Origin: Nitrospirota bacterium | GTDB lineage: Bacteria; Nitrospirota; Nitrospiria; JACQBW01 | DNA: 64,000 nt | Assembly: GCA_016194305.1 (NCBI GenBank) | Contig: JACQBW010000016.1 | Location: 1-64,000, forward strand | Direction of reading: 5' to 3' | In this document: in pieces, positions 17,539-25,932 of the stretch | How the letters are laid out: each line of letters begins with the position of its first letter | Position numbering within the stretch: the first letter of the stretch is position 1 | Notes under the pieces: model-generated | Told to the model about the DNA's origin: nothing | The model's input: the letters and a program-made list of their open reading frames with translations, nothing else | Databases searched by the model: none | Made by a program: the position numbers and the translations under genes

Positions 17539-19089
17539 ATGACGGTATCCCAAATGATTTTGATCCTGCTGATATCGCCTCTTCTTGCAGGGATTTTGAG
17601 CCTCGGATTTCGCACTCCGAAAATACTCCATGGCATTAACTTTGTGACGATTGTCATCCTGGCTGCCTTTCAGTTTCTGCTGACACGGGAGCTCCTGAAG
17701 AACGGTTCATTTTTTGTTTTTCATCGCTTTTTTGCTGTGGATGCCTTGTCTTTATTTGTGCTCCTGATTGTCACGTCAGTTGGATTTACCTCTTCCATTT
17801 ACGCATGGTCCTATCTCAACCGCCATCTTGTTCAGGGGAATATTTCGTCTAAAAGGTTAAGCCGGTATTTTTTTCTCTTTCATATGTTTATGCTCACGAT
17901 GATATTGGCGATTCTTGCCAACAACCTCGGTATTCTTTGGGTTGCCATCGAAGGGACGACTTTGGCGACGACTTTTCTCATCAATTTCTTCAAGCTCAAA
18001 TCTTCACTTGAAGCGGGTTGGAAATATCTGATTCTTTGTTCGGTCGGAATCGCCCTGGCTCTTTTTGGAACCGTTCTCATGTTTCTTTCTTCCGCCCGTG
18101 CGCTGGGCGAATCCAATGCGGCGCTTGAAATATCAGAGCTCATCCGGGTAGCCGGCCAGCTTGACTCCCATGCAATTAAACTGGCCTTTATTTTTATACT
18201 GATCGGCTATGGGTCTAAAATAGGGTGGGTGCCGATGCATACCTGGGTGCCGGAGGCTTACGCTGAGGCGCCGGCGCCTGTTTCCGCCATGCTGGCGGGG
18301 GTTTTGGAGACGGTTGCTTTTTACGCGGTGTTAAGAGTCAAGACGGTTGTTGATGCGGTTGTGCCATCCGGATTTGCCGGATATCTCCTGATTTTGTTCG
18401 GGTTTCTTTCGTTTGGTGTCGCGGCCCTATTTATCCTCGTTCAGCGGGATTATAAGAAACTCTTTGCCTATTCCAGTATCGAACACATGGGTATTTCGGC
18501 GATCGGATTCGGGATCGGCAGTTTTCTCGGAAGCTTTGGAGCCCTGTTTCATCTTTTCAATCATGCCATTTCCAAATCGCTGGCTTTCTTTGCAGCAGGT
18601 AATATTCACACGTTATTTGGAACCCGAGAGATGAATAAGGTAACGGGTCTGGCGAAAAGAGATCCCGTGACGGCGCTTGCTTTCCTGGCGGCAGGATTGT
18701 CACTGGTCGGGATGCCCCCCTTTGCGATGTTTGTCAGTGAATATTCGGTGGTCGCCGCTCTGGCCACACAGATTTATCATACCGACACCTTTCACTTTGG
18801 AAAATTCATGACCCTCATCGTTTCCAATGAAGTCCGCAGTCTTGCCCTTGTATCCTTGTTTCTCCTCGTGAGCCTGATCGTATTCGGGGGATTCATGTTC
18901 CGCGTCCTGGGCATGCTTTGGGGGAACCCTTCGATATCCCCTCCAGCGGATCGTTATTTCAAAGTCGCCAATATTCCCCTCCTGATGAGTATCGCTGTGA
19001 TTCTCTTCATGGGAATCGTACTTCCGCCGTCGTTGAAGGAAGTCATGAATCTTGCTGTGACGATTTTAGTCGGAGGAAGACATGGCTGA
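17539..19089 (+). CDS. Ehr/Hyf-type NuoN/NuoL-like subunit (HyfF-like)
   Basis: 516 residues, about 14 helices. It is a second antiporter-like subunit with SKIGWVPMHTWVPEAYAEAPAPVSAMLAG, KLFAYSSIEHMGI and HLFNHAISKSLAFFAAGN, as in HyfF. The ATG at 17539 is preceded by GAAAGAAAGAG and lies four bases after the HyfE-like stop. The last eight bases overlap the start of the large-subunit-like gene, consistent with coupled translation. With the HyfB-like protein it gives this complex two ion-pumping modules. Confidence 0.87.
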   Translation: MTVSQMILILLISPLLAGILSLGFRTPKILHGINFVTIVILAAFQFLLTRELLKNGSFFVFHRFFAVDALSLFVLLIVTSVGFTSSIYAWSYLNRHLVQGNISSKRLSRYFFLFHMFMLTMILAILANNLGILWVAIEGTTLATTFLINFFKLKSSLEAGWKYLILCSVGIALALFGTVLMFLSSARALGESNAALEISELIRVAGQLDSHAIKLAFIFILIGYGSKIGWVPMHTWVPEAYAEAPAPVSAMLAGVLETVAFYAVLRVKTVVDAVVPSGFAGYLLILFGFLSFGVAALFILVQRDYKKLFAYSSIEHMGISAIGFGIGSFLGSFGALFHLFNHAISKSLAFFAAGNIHTLFGTREMNKVTGLAKRDPVTALAFLAAGLSLVGMPPFAMFVSEYSVVAALATQIYHTDTFHFGKFMTLIVSNEVRSLALVSLFLLVSLIVFGGFMFRVLGMLWGNPSISPPADRYFKVANIPLLMSIAVILFMGIVLPPSLKEVMNLAVTILVGGRHG

Positions 19090-20674
19090 ATTCAGGGAAG
19101 CGCTTGAGGAATTTTCCAGGAGATTTAAAAACCTGATCCTTTCCCGTGAGATGGTGACTGGCATACCTGTCTATCATATCGGAAAGGAGTCGCTTCCCGA
19201 GATTGCGCTCTATTTGATTCACCACCCCAACCTGGCTGGGACCTTGTCCATGGAATGGGCGGCTGATCTGCGTCCCATGAAGGAGAGTTACCGCATTTAT
19301 ACCCTTTTTTCGTTGATGAAGAAAGGATTCTGGATGATACTCACTCTGGATATATCGGGAAAGGAGCGTCTCTACCCATCGATCACTCCCCGAATTCACG
19401 GGGCCAAATGGTATGAAAGGGAGATTCGGGATATGTTCGGTCTGATCGCGGATGGTCATCCAGATCTGAGGCGGTTGGTGCGGCATGAACATTGGCCCAA
19501 AGGGACGCATCCTTTAAAAAAGGATTTTACCTGGAACACGACGCTGGAGCAAAAGGACGGGACTTACCTTTATCGACATATTGAAGGTGAAGGGGTTTTT
19601 GAAGTGCCGGTCGGACCGATACACGCGGGAATTATCGAGCCCGGTCATTTTCGATTTTCGGTGGCCGGGGAGCCGATCATGCAGTTGGAAATCCGTCTCT
19701 TTTGGAAGCATCGGGGCATTGAAAAGCTCTTCGAAAATTTACACCTGTTGAACGGAGTCCCGCTGGCGGAAAAAGTCTCGGGGGATACGACCTACGGACA
19801 CAGTCTCTGTTATTGCCAGGCCGTAGAGTCTCTCCTTGCGCTTGACGTTCCTCTTCGTGCGCAATACCTCAGATCACTCTTTCTGGAAATGGAACGGCTC
19901 CACAATCACCTCGGCGATATTGGCGCAATCTGCAACGATGCGGCCTATGCACTCGCACTGGCTCACTGCGGCCGGATGAAGGAGCAGGTCATGCAGCTGA
20001 ATGATCGATTGGCAGGACACCGGTTCCTGCGGGGTGTGAACAGGATCGGCGGGGTCACTCTTGACCTTGAAGAAGCTCAACTCGAGGGAATCGTATCCGT
20101 GATGAGTGAAATCGAAAAAGATTTCAGGGAACTTTCAAATATCTTATTTGTCAATGCTTCTCTCACTGATCGGCTGGAGACGACCGGATTGCTGAAAGAG
20201 CGCACTGCAAGAGATCACGGGGCTGTCGGTGTTGTTGCCAGAGCCTCCAATATCGATCGCGATGTCCGTCGGGACCATCCCTTTGCCGCTTACGGCAAAC
20301 TAAACATTAAAATACCGGTTTTTCAATACGGCGATGTCAGGGCAAGAGTGCGTGTGCGAATCGAAGAGACTTTTGAATCGTTGTCCATCATTCAGAGGAT
20401 TTGCCAGGAGCTGCCCGGAGGATCTGTGACAGTCGATTCGAACAAAGAAGCAAGTCCCGGAGAATGGAGCTTGTCGGCGGTAGAAGGATGGAGGGGCGAA
20501 ATCCTTTATTTTGTGATGGCCGGAGAAAATGGGATGATTCATCGATGTAAGGTGAGGGATCCATCCTTTGTCAATTGGCCCGCGCTTCAATATGCGGTGC
20601 TCGGAAATATTGTTCCCGACTTTCCGGTGATCAATAAAAGTTTTAACCTGTCCTATTCGGGCAACGATTTATAG
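19082..20674 (+). CDS. Ehr-type large subunit: NuoC-NuoD fusion related to HyfG, NiFe ligands missing
   Basis: 530 residues. About 1-165 is NuoC-like (HGAKWYEREIRDMFGL...HP), the rest is NuoD/HyfG-like. In true hydrogenases four Cys bind NiFe (RxCGxC and DPCxxC). Here the first motif reads KVSGDT (S233, T236) and the second DPSFVN (S495, N498), so all four are lost and this cannot be a NiFe hydrogenase. The surrounding helix GHSLCYCQAVE and the tail NWPALQYAV are well kept, so the protein is not decayed. This is the hallmark of energy-converting hydrogenase-related (Ehr) complexes. The electron donor and acceptor are unknown. Confidence 0.88.
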   Translation: MAEFREALEEFSRRFKNLILSREMVTGIPVYHIGKESLPEIALYLIHHPNLAGTLSMEWAADLRPMKESYRIYTLFSLMKKGFWMILTLDISGKERLYPSITPRIHGAKWYEREIRDMFGLIADGHPDLRRLVRHEHWPKGTHPLKKDFTWNTTLEQKDGTYLYRHIEGEGVFEVPVGPIHAGIIEPGHFRFSVAGEPIMQLEIRLFWKHRGIEKLFENLHLLNGVPLAEKVSGDTTYGHSLCYCQAVESLLALDVPLRAQYLRSLFLEMERLHNHLGDIGAICNDAAYALALAHCGRMKEQVMQLNDRLAGHRFLRGVNRIGGVTLDLEEAQLEGIVSVMSEIEKDFRELSNILFVNASLTDRLETTGLLKERTARDHGAVGVVARASNIDRDVRRDHPFAAYGKLNIKIPVFQYGDVRARVRVRIEETFESLSIIQRICQELPGGSVTVDSNKEASPGEWSLSAVEGWRGEILYFVMAGENGMIHRCKVRDPSFVNWPALQYAVLGNIVPDFPVINKSFNLSYSGNDL

Positions 20675-20690
20675 GTTTTGAAGGAGACTT

Positions 20691-21197
20691 ATGTTTCGAA
20701 TTATAAAAAAGAGCTTAAGAAAGGGGATCGTTACCGGAACCTATCCGGAATCAGGAATGCCGGCTCCTGAAATTTCTGATCCCCTTAAAAAAAAGATGAA
20801 GCTATTCAAGCGTTCCCTGACGATCCGCGAGGTCGATACCGGATCGTGCAACGGGTGCGAAATGGAGATGAACGCGTTGATCAATTCAATTTACGATGCA
20901 GAGCGGTTTGGCATTCAGATTGCGGCGTCGCCCCGGCACGCCGACGCCCTGGTCGTGACCGGCCCCGTGACCGTGAACATGCAAAGCGCGTTAAAGAATG
21001 TTTACCGGATGACCCCTGATCCCAAAGTGGTCGTTGCACTGGGAGATTGCGCGATGAACTGCGGGATGTTTAAAGGATGTTATGCCGTGACCGGTCCGGT
21101 ACATAAACATATTCCGGTTGACCTTTCGATTCCCGGCTGTCCGCCCAGGCCGAGTGAAATTCTCGAGAGTCTGCGAACACTCCTGGGCCAGAAATAA
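20691..21197 (+). CDS. Ehr-type small subunit, NuoB/HyfI-like with intact [4Fe-4S] site
   Basis: 168 residues. It keeps the proximal cluster ligands in the hydrogenase arrangement: CNGC (C53, C56), GDC (C120) and GCPPRP (C150). Two more Cys (C124, C130) lie nearby. The first 40 residues are a basic extension before the fold starts at SLTIREVDTGS. AAGGAG lies about eight bases before ATG 20691. As the last gene of the cluster it is followed by a terminator. It would pass electrons to the modified active site or quinone pocket of the large subunit. No NuoI/HyfH ferredoxin-type gene accompanies it. Confidence 0.88.
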   Translation: MFRIIKKSLRKGIVTGTYPESGMPAPEISDPLKKKMKLFKRSLTIREVDTGSCNGCEMEMNALINSIYDAERFGIQIAASPRHADALVVTGPVTVNMQSALKNVYRMTPDPKVVVALGDCAMNCGMFKGCYAVTGPVHKHIPVDLSIPGCPPRPSEILESLRTLLGQK

Positions 21198-21206
21198 CAG
21201 AGCTCT

Positions 21207-21233
21207 TGCAAGATGGGCCGCACATCTTTTTTA
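21207..21233 (+). terminator. Intrinsic terminator after the Ehr-type cluster
   Basis: AAGATG (21210-21215) pairs with CATCTT (21223-21228) around a seven-base loop, followed by a run of T to 21232. It lies ten bases after the small-subunit stop codon, so it closes the dab-Ehr region. Confidence 0.7.
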
Positions 21234-21362
21234 ATGAGTAGACCTTGAGAAAATTGCCACAGACCTTGACCTGCAAGATGAATTCGTTCGAGAGCGGACA
21301 AGAATTCTGTTATACTGGGCAAAGCTTTTTAATTTTATTTCAGGTTCGGGTTTGAAAATCAA

Positions 21363-22715
21363 ATGAATATGAAAAAAATATTTGGAACCGATGGAATCCG
21401 CGGAATCGCCAATGTGGAGCCGATGACCTGCGAAACCATTACAAAATTGGGTCGGGCGGCTGCCTACATTTTCAAGATTAAGAAAGGGCGGCACCGGATC
21501 GTCATCGGAAAGGATACCCGTTTGTCCGGATACATGCTGGAAAGTGCCTTGACAGCAGGAATCTGTTCTATGGGCGTAGATGTTCTCCTGGTGGGTCCGA
21601 TGCCGACACCCGCGATTGCACTCATTACGCGAAGTCTGAGGGCGGATGCGGGAGTCGTCATCTCGGCCTCTCATAATCCCTTTGAAGATAACGGAATCAA
21701 GTTTTTCTCTCCAGAAGGTTTGAAACTGCCGGATGAAATGGAGCGGCAGATCGAAAATCTCCTCGAAAGTGGCGAGATCGACTCGATTCGTCCGACCGCG
21801 GCAGAAATCGGAAAGGCATTTCGAATCGATGATGCCCGGGGAAGATATATCGAGTTTGTCAAAAACTCGGTTCCGAAAGGGATGGATTTTCAAGGATTAA
21901 AGATCGTGATCGATTGTGCCCATGGCGCGGCTTACAAGGTGACCCCATCGGTTTTCAGGGAATTGGGTGCCGAAATCATCGTGATCGGCGACAATCCGGA
22001 TGGCACGAATATCAATAAAGAGTGCGGTTCCCTCTATCCGGACAAAATTCAAAAATTGGTTAAGGAACATGGCGCCGATATCGGCATTGCGCATGACGGC
22101 GATGCCGACAGGGTTATTTTTTCGGATCATCGGGGCGAGATCGTCGACGGCGACCAGGTTATGGCTGCCTGTGCGCTGGAGTTAAAAAAGAACGGTTTAT
22201 TGAAACAAAACACGGTTGTCGCAACAGTCATGAGCAATTTGGGGCTGGAAGTGGTTCTCAAGAAGTCGGGTATTCAATTGATCAGGACCCCGGTGGGCGA
22301 TCGCTACGTTCTGGAGAAGATGATTAAAGGGGGATATAACTTCGGGGGAGAACAGTCGGGACATATTATATTTCTTGACTACAATACGACCGGTGACGGT
22401 TTAATCACAGCGCTTCAGGTGGTGTCACTGATGAAGAAAAGCGGAAAACCACTGGCGGAGTTGGCCTCGTGTATGACGCTCTATCCGCAGGTGCTGGTGA
22501 ATGTAAAAGTTGCAGAGAGAAAGGAATTGAGCGAGATTCACGGGTTCTTGAATCATCTTTCGGTGGTAGAAGGGAAGCTGGGGGAAAGGGGCCGCGTCCT
22601 CGTCCGATACTCCGGAACCGAGCCGCTCATCCGGATCATGATAGAAGGAGAAGAAAAAAGAGCGATTGATTCGATGGCGAATGATCTTGCAGAAACGATC
22701 AGGAAAGGATTTTAG
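21363..22715 (+). CDS. glmM: Phosphoglucosamine mutase GlmM
   Basis: 450 residues, the usual GlmM length. It converts glucosamine-6-phosphate to glucosamine-1-phosphate for UDP-GlcNAc synthesis. It has FGTDGIRG at the N-terminus, the phosphoserine loop ISASHNP (S103), the metal loop DGDADR, the sugar loop GEQSGH, and the phosphate-binding RYSGTEP near the C-terminus. ATG 21369 gives the more usual MKKIFGTDG start; neither ATG has a strong ribosome site. It stands alone after the terminator at 21207-21233. Confidence 0.95.
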   Translation: MNMKKIFGTDGIRGIANVEPMTCETITKLGRAAAYIFKIKKGRHRIVIGKDTRLSGYMLESALTAGICSMGVDVLLVGPMPTPAIALITRSLRADAGVVISASHNPFEDNGIKFFSPEGLKLPDEMERQIENLLESGEIDSIRPTAAEIGKAFRIDDARGRYIEFVKNSVPKGMDFQGLKIVIDCAHGAAYKVTPSVFRELGAEIIVIGDNPDGTNINKECGSLYPDKIQKLVKEHGADIGIAHDGDADRVIFSDHRGEIVDGDQVMAACALELKKNGLLKQNTVVATVMSNLGLEVVLKKSGIQLIRTPVGDRYVLEKMIKGGYNFGGEQSGHIIFLDYNTTGDGLITALQVVSLMKKSGKPLAELASCMTLYPQVLVNVKVAERKELSEIHGFLNHLSVVEGKLGERGRVLVRYSGTEPLIRIMIEGEEKRAIDSMANDLAETIRKGF

Positions 22716-22779
22716 GTCGTGTCCGTGAGGGGAAACAGGCCGAATGTCGTGAGTTGGGTCACCAAACACGTGCTGCCGA

Positions 22780-23028
22780 TCAGGACGATTTATCCGAAGA
22801 ATCTCCTATATGGAGTTTTGCAATCTCATCTTTGAATTTCAGAATCCACTCTTCGAGTGGATCGGTCGATTCCACGATAATTTCATATTTTCCATTCTTC
22901 AGTTTACGGACTTTTCCGGGATGTTCCGGACCAAGCGGTATCTCAATCATTTCCCTTGAAATGCCGAGTTCATCCGTGACGGAAAAGATCTGAAATATTT
23001 CTTTCATTCCCACAATTTTTAACGCCAT
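22780..23028 (-). CDS. Small hypothetical protein (82 aa)
   Basis: 82 residues with mixed alpha/beta character and no membrane segment. I do not recognise the family. A good ribosome site (GAGGAGAA) lies six to seven bases upstream of the ATG on the minus strand, and the composition is typical of a real protein (EIIVESTDPLEEWILKFKDEIAKL). It is convergent with glmM and divergent from the patatin-like gene, so it is monocistronic. Confidence 0.6.
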   Translation of the reverse strand: MALKIVGMKEIFQIFSVTDELGISREMIEIPLGPEHPGKVRKLKNGKYEIIVESTDPLEEWILKFKDEIAKLHIGDSSDKSS

Positions 23029-23192
23029 CTATTTTCTCCTCGATCGGTTTCGTATCTCATTTTGACCAATTTACCATACCTTTTTGTCCAGAGACCACCC
23101 TCTTTATTCTTGAAAATAGATCACTTTTAACCTAATCTGATTGAAATCACTTTTTTTATGTTTATGTGAAGTGCTACTCGCGAAGGAGTTGA

Positions 23193-24122
23193 ATGAGATT
23201 TGGAATTTATTTCTGTCCACTATTAATCGGAGTTTTCTTGTCGGGATGTGTAACTGCGAAGAAACCGGCGCTTATTCAACCTGAACTCCCTTCTCCTGTT
23301 CCTAAAATTGCCCTGGTATTGGGTGGAGGGGCGGCAAGGGGATTCGCCCATGTGGGTGTCATTCGTGCCCTGGAACAGGAAAAGATCCCGATCGACATGA
23401 TTGTGGGGACCAGTGTGGGGAGTCTGATCGGATCGATCTATGCAGATACCCGAAGCAGTTTTGAGCTCGAAGTCATTGCTTTCAAACTTGAAAAGGATGA
23501 TCTTTTCGATTTTTCGGTTTTTTCCTCGACGACCGGACCGGTAAAAGGAGAGCGTCTGGAAAAATTTGTTCAAAATAAGGTGAAGAAGCAAAATATTGAG
23601 GATCTTTCAATTCCTTTTACCGCGGTCGCCACCAATCTCGCGACGGGAGAGAGGATCATGCTGGATCGCGGGTCCGTCGGACGGGCGGTCAGGGCGAGCA
23701 GTTCAATTCCGGGCGTATTCACTCCTGTCATTTATCAAAATATGACCCTTGTTGACGGGGGGGTCGTCGATAATGTGGCCGTTGATGTTGCCCGGGCAAA
23801 AGGAGCGGATATTGTTATCGCTGTCAATATCGGCAAAAACGTCATCAATAAAGATGTAACGAATATTCTCGATATTACGTTGCAGGCTGTCAACATTATG
23901 TCGTACGAGATTTCAAAATTCAAGGTTTTAGGCGCGGATATTCTGATTGAACCGGGTGTCGGAGAGGTCGGAATGATGGACTTTAGCCGCAAAGAATTTT
24001 GTATGAGAGCCGGAATCGACGCAACAGAGAAAATGATTCCGGAATTGAGAAAAAAGATCGAAGAGTGGGTTGTTCAACAGAAAACAGATCCAAAAAACAG
24101 AATTCTCATAAAGAATCCTTAG
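23193..24122 (+). CDS. Patatin-like phospholipase lipoprotein (RssA-like)
   Basis: 309 residues. The signal peptide ends in a lipobox LSGC with the lipidated Cys at 19. The patatin fold carries the oxyanion loop GGGAARG, the nucleophile GTSVGS (S74) and the catalytic Asp in VDGGVVDN (D188). This is the short bacterial RssA-type family without further domains. It presumably acts on lipids at the inner or outer membrane; its substrate is not known. The start follows GAAGGAG with good spacing. Confidence 0.9.
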   Translation: MRFGIYFCPLLIGVFLSGCVTAKKPALIQPELPSPVPKIALVLGGGAARGFAHVGVIRALEQEKIPIDMIVGTSVGSLIGSIYADTRSSFELEVIAFKLEKDDLFDFSVFSSTTGPVKGERLEKFVQNKVKKQNIEDLSIPFTAVATNLATGERIMLDRGSVGRAVRASSSIPGVFTPVIYQNMTLVDGGVVDNVAVDVARAKGADIVIAVNIGKNVINKDVTNILDITLQAVNIMSYEISKFKVLGADILIEPGVGEVGMMDFSRKEFCMRAGIDATEKMIPELRKKIEEWVVQQKTDPKNRILIKNP

Positions 24123-24154
24123 GATCGGATTGATCCGGAACAGGGTGGAGTGGA

Positions 24155-24706
24155 ATGAATCGACTCGAGTGGCTATTTGAGAATTTATTATGGAAAAGCC
24201 GGTATATCGTCTTGACAGCGGTTGTTTCGAGCCTGGTTTCCTCTTTTATTTTATTTTTCTTTGCGACAGGCGAAGTCTTTGGAATGTTGGGAAAAGTCGT
24301 TTCAAAATATGTCTTTGCCCGAAGTGAGCAGGTCGTGACGCACATGCCGGATGAATTTCACAATGACCTCGTGAGCACGGTTATCGGGGCGGTGGATGAT
24401 TATCTACTCGCGACGGTATTACTCATTTTTGCCCTGGGCTTATATGAGTTGTTTATCAGCAAGATCGATCACGCCGAGAAAGATGCGCAGTATGGTTCCA
24501 GAATCCTTTTGATCAAGAACCTGGATGATTTAAAAGATCGCCTGGCAAAAGTAATATTGATGATATTGATCGTGACTTTTTTTAAGAATGTGATTCATGC
24601 CACTTTTGAGCAGCCCCTTCATATTCTCTATTTGGGAGGAGGCATCCTGTTTGTTGCCTTGGCCCTTTATTTTACACATCGTTCTAACGTTTCGGAGAGA
24701 CCGTAG
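24155..24706 (+). CDS. YqhA/UPF0114-like inner-membrane protein
   Basis: 183 residues with four predicted helices (about 18-38, 80-105, 130-150, 158-175). The pattern LLWKSRYIVLTAVVSSLVSS followed by IGAVDDYLLATVLLIFALGLYELFISKI matches the UPF0114 (YqhA) family of unknown function. GGAG lies upstream of the ATG. It is 32 bases after the patatin-like gene and could be in the same transcript. Confidence 0.85.
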   Translation: MNRLEWLFENLLWKSRYIVLTAVVSSLVSSFILFFFATGEVFGMLGKVVSKYVFARSEQVVTHMPDEFHNDLVSTVIGAVDDYLLATVLLIFALGLYELFISKIDHAEKDAQYGSRILLIKNLDDLKDRLAKVILMILIVTFFKNVIHATFEQPLHILYLGGGILFVALALYFTHRSNVSERP

Positions 24707-24771
24707 TACGAATTTGAATTAATCTTTTTGTTTTTATTCATAAGGGGTTTCTTTCCGTTTACGGCAGATTT

Positions 24772-25206
24772 TTGGGTTTCCCGGATGAGAAAGAATCCAG
24801 TTCAACCGGCCATTCGGCGGGGTTTGAAAAACTTGACCGTTACCCCTATTTCAGATATATTTTCTCCAGAAAAGAATTCTCCTTCAATCCAGAAATGAGG
24901 TGGCGATTGCCAGTGACTGAGCAGAAACCGAAAATTATTCGCACCCGGGTGAACCATCCATTTTCAATCCGGCTATGGGAAGATCGAACGACTGCAAATG
25001 TATGGCATGTCGAATTTGATCCTCTTGTTTTAAGCAAGCTGGATGATGATTTTCAACGAACAACCATAGCGACGACTGTGGATGCAGGAAACCGTATTTT
25101 TGAATTTAAGGCGTTAGTTCCGGGAATCCATAATCTTCTATTTACAAAAAGGATGGGGGTCGTCGTAACAGAAGAACGCCGCCTCTTCCAGGTGACAGCC
25201 GACTAG
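24772..25206 (+). CDS. Possible chagasin-like (I42) protease-inhibitor-fold protein
   Basis: 144 residues from a TTG codon; ATG 24895 would give 104 residues. There is no signal peptide or strong ribosome site. The C-terminal 95 residues show the strand order of the chagasin/I42 fold: HPFSIRLWEDRTTANVWHVEF, then NRIFEFKALVPGIHNLLFTKR, then RRLFQVTAD, where a PG turn and an aromatic-plus-Arg strand are typical. The similarity is weak and by pattern only. It could instead be an unnamed small beta-sandwich protein. Confidence 0.45.
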   Translation: MGFPDEKESSSTGHSAGFEKLDRYPYFRYIFSRKEFSFNPEMRWRLPVTEQKPKIIRTRVNHPFSIRLWEDRTTANVWHVEFDPLVLSKLDDDFQRTTIATTVDAGNRIFEFKALVPGIHNLLFTKRMGVVVTEERRLFQVTAD

Positions 25207-25271
25207 ACCGTCAATATTGGATTCCAGAAAATGGGCATGCCGCAGGTCATTCCCTATCGACGATCAATGAT

Positions 25272-25901
25272 ATGATAATTAATGAAATCTTTTACAGTAT
25301 TCAGGGTGAATCTACTTATTCAGGCCTCCCCTGTGTCTTTGTCCGAACGACCGGATGTCATTTAAGATGCAGTTGGTGCGATACCGAATATGCCTTCGAA
25401 GAAGGAAAATCCATGTCGGTTGAAGAGATCATCGATCAGGTTGAAAAATATGGATGCCGGCTTGTGGAGGTGACGGGAGGAGAGCCGCTGCTTCAAAAAG
25501 AGTCGTTTGTCCTGATGAAAACCCTATTGGATCGAGATTTCAAAGTCCTCCTTGAAACCAGCGGTGCAGTCGATATCGGACCCGTCGATCCGAGAGTCCG
25601 AATTGTGATGGATGTGAAATGTCCCGGAAGCCACATGGCCGACAGGATGATCTGGAAAAACTTCTCCCGGCTTAAAAAGGAGGATGAATTAAAATTTGTC
25701 GTCGCAAATCTGGACGATTATGAATGGGCAAAGGAAGTTTTGATCAAGTGGAAGCCGGATCAGGAAGTTATTTTTTCTCCTGTTTTTGGCCAGCAAAATC
25801 CTCGGCAACTGGCTGAATGGATTCTGGCGGATCGATTGCCGGTCCGTCTTCAGCTCCAGCTTCACAAAGAGATATGGTCCCCCGAAATGCGCGGCGTCTA
25901 A
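25272..25901 (+). CDS. queE: 7-carboxy-7-deazaguanine synthase QueE
   Basis: 209 residues, radical SAM. The N-terminal NEIFYSIQGEST is diagnostic for QueE, followed by the cluster motif CHLRCSWC (C29, C33, C36) and the SAM-binding VEVTGGEPLLQ. The enzyme contracts the 6-carboxy-tetrahydropterin ring in queuosine biosynthesis. The other queuosine genes (queC, queD, queF) are not in this window. It precedes pepA by 31 bases. Confidence 0.95.
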   Translation: MIINEIFYSIQGESTYSGLPCVFVRTTGCHLRCSWCDTEYAFEEGKSMSVEEIIDQVEKYGCRLVEVTGGEPLLQKESFVLMKTLLDRDFKVLLETSGAVDIGPVDPRVRIVMDVKCPGSHMADRMIWKNFSRLKKEDELKFVVANLDDYEWAKEVLIKWKPDQEVIFSPVFGQQNPRQLAEWILADRLPVRLQLQLHKEIWSPEMRGV

Positions 25902-25932
25902 TATTGTTTTAGTCAATCAACGAAAGGTCAGA

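Noticed and set aside
19082-21197. A working NiFe hydrogenase
   Set aside because: None of the four active-site Cys is present, and no maturation (hyp) genes are in the window.
21231-21893. 220-codon open frame opposite the start of glmM
   Set aside because: It overlaps the conserved glmM N-terminus and has no recognisable protein features.
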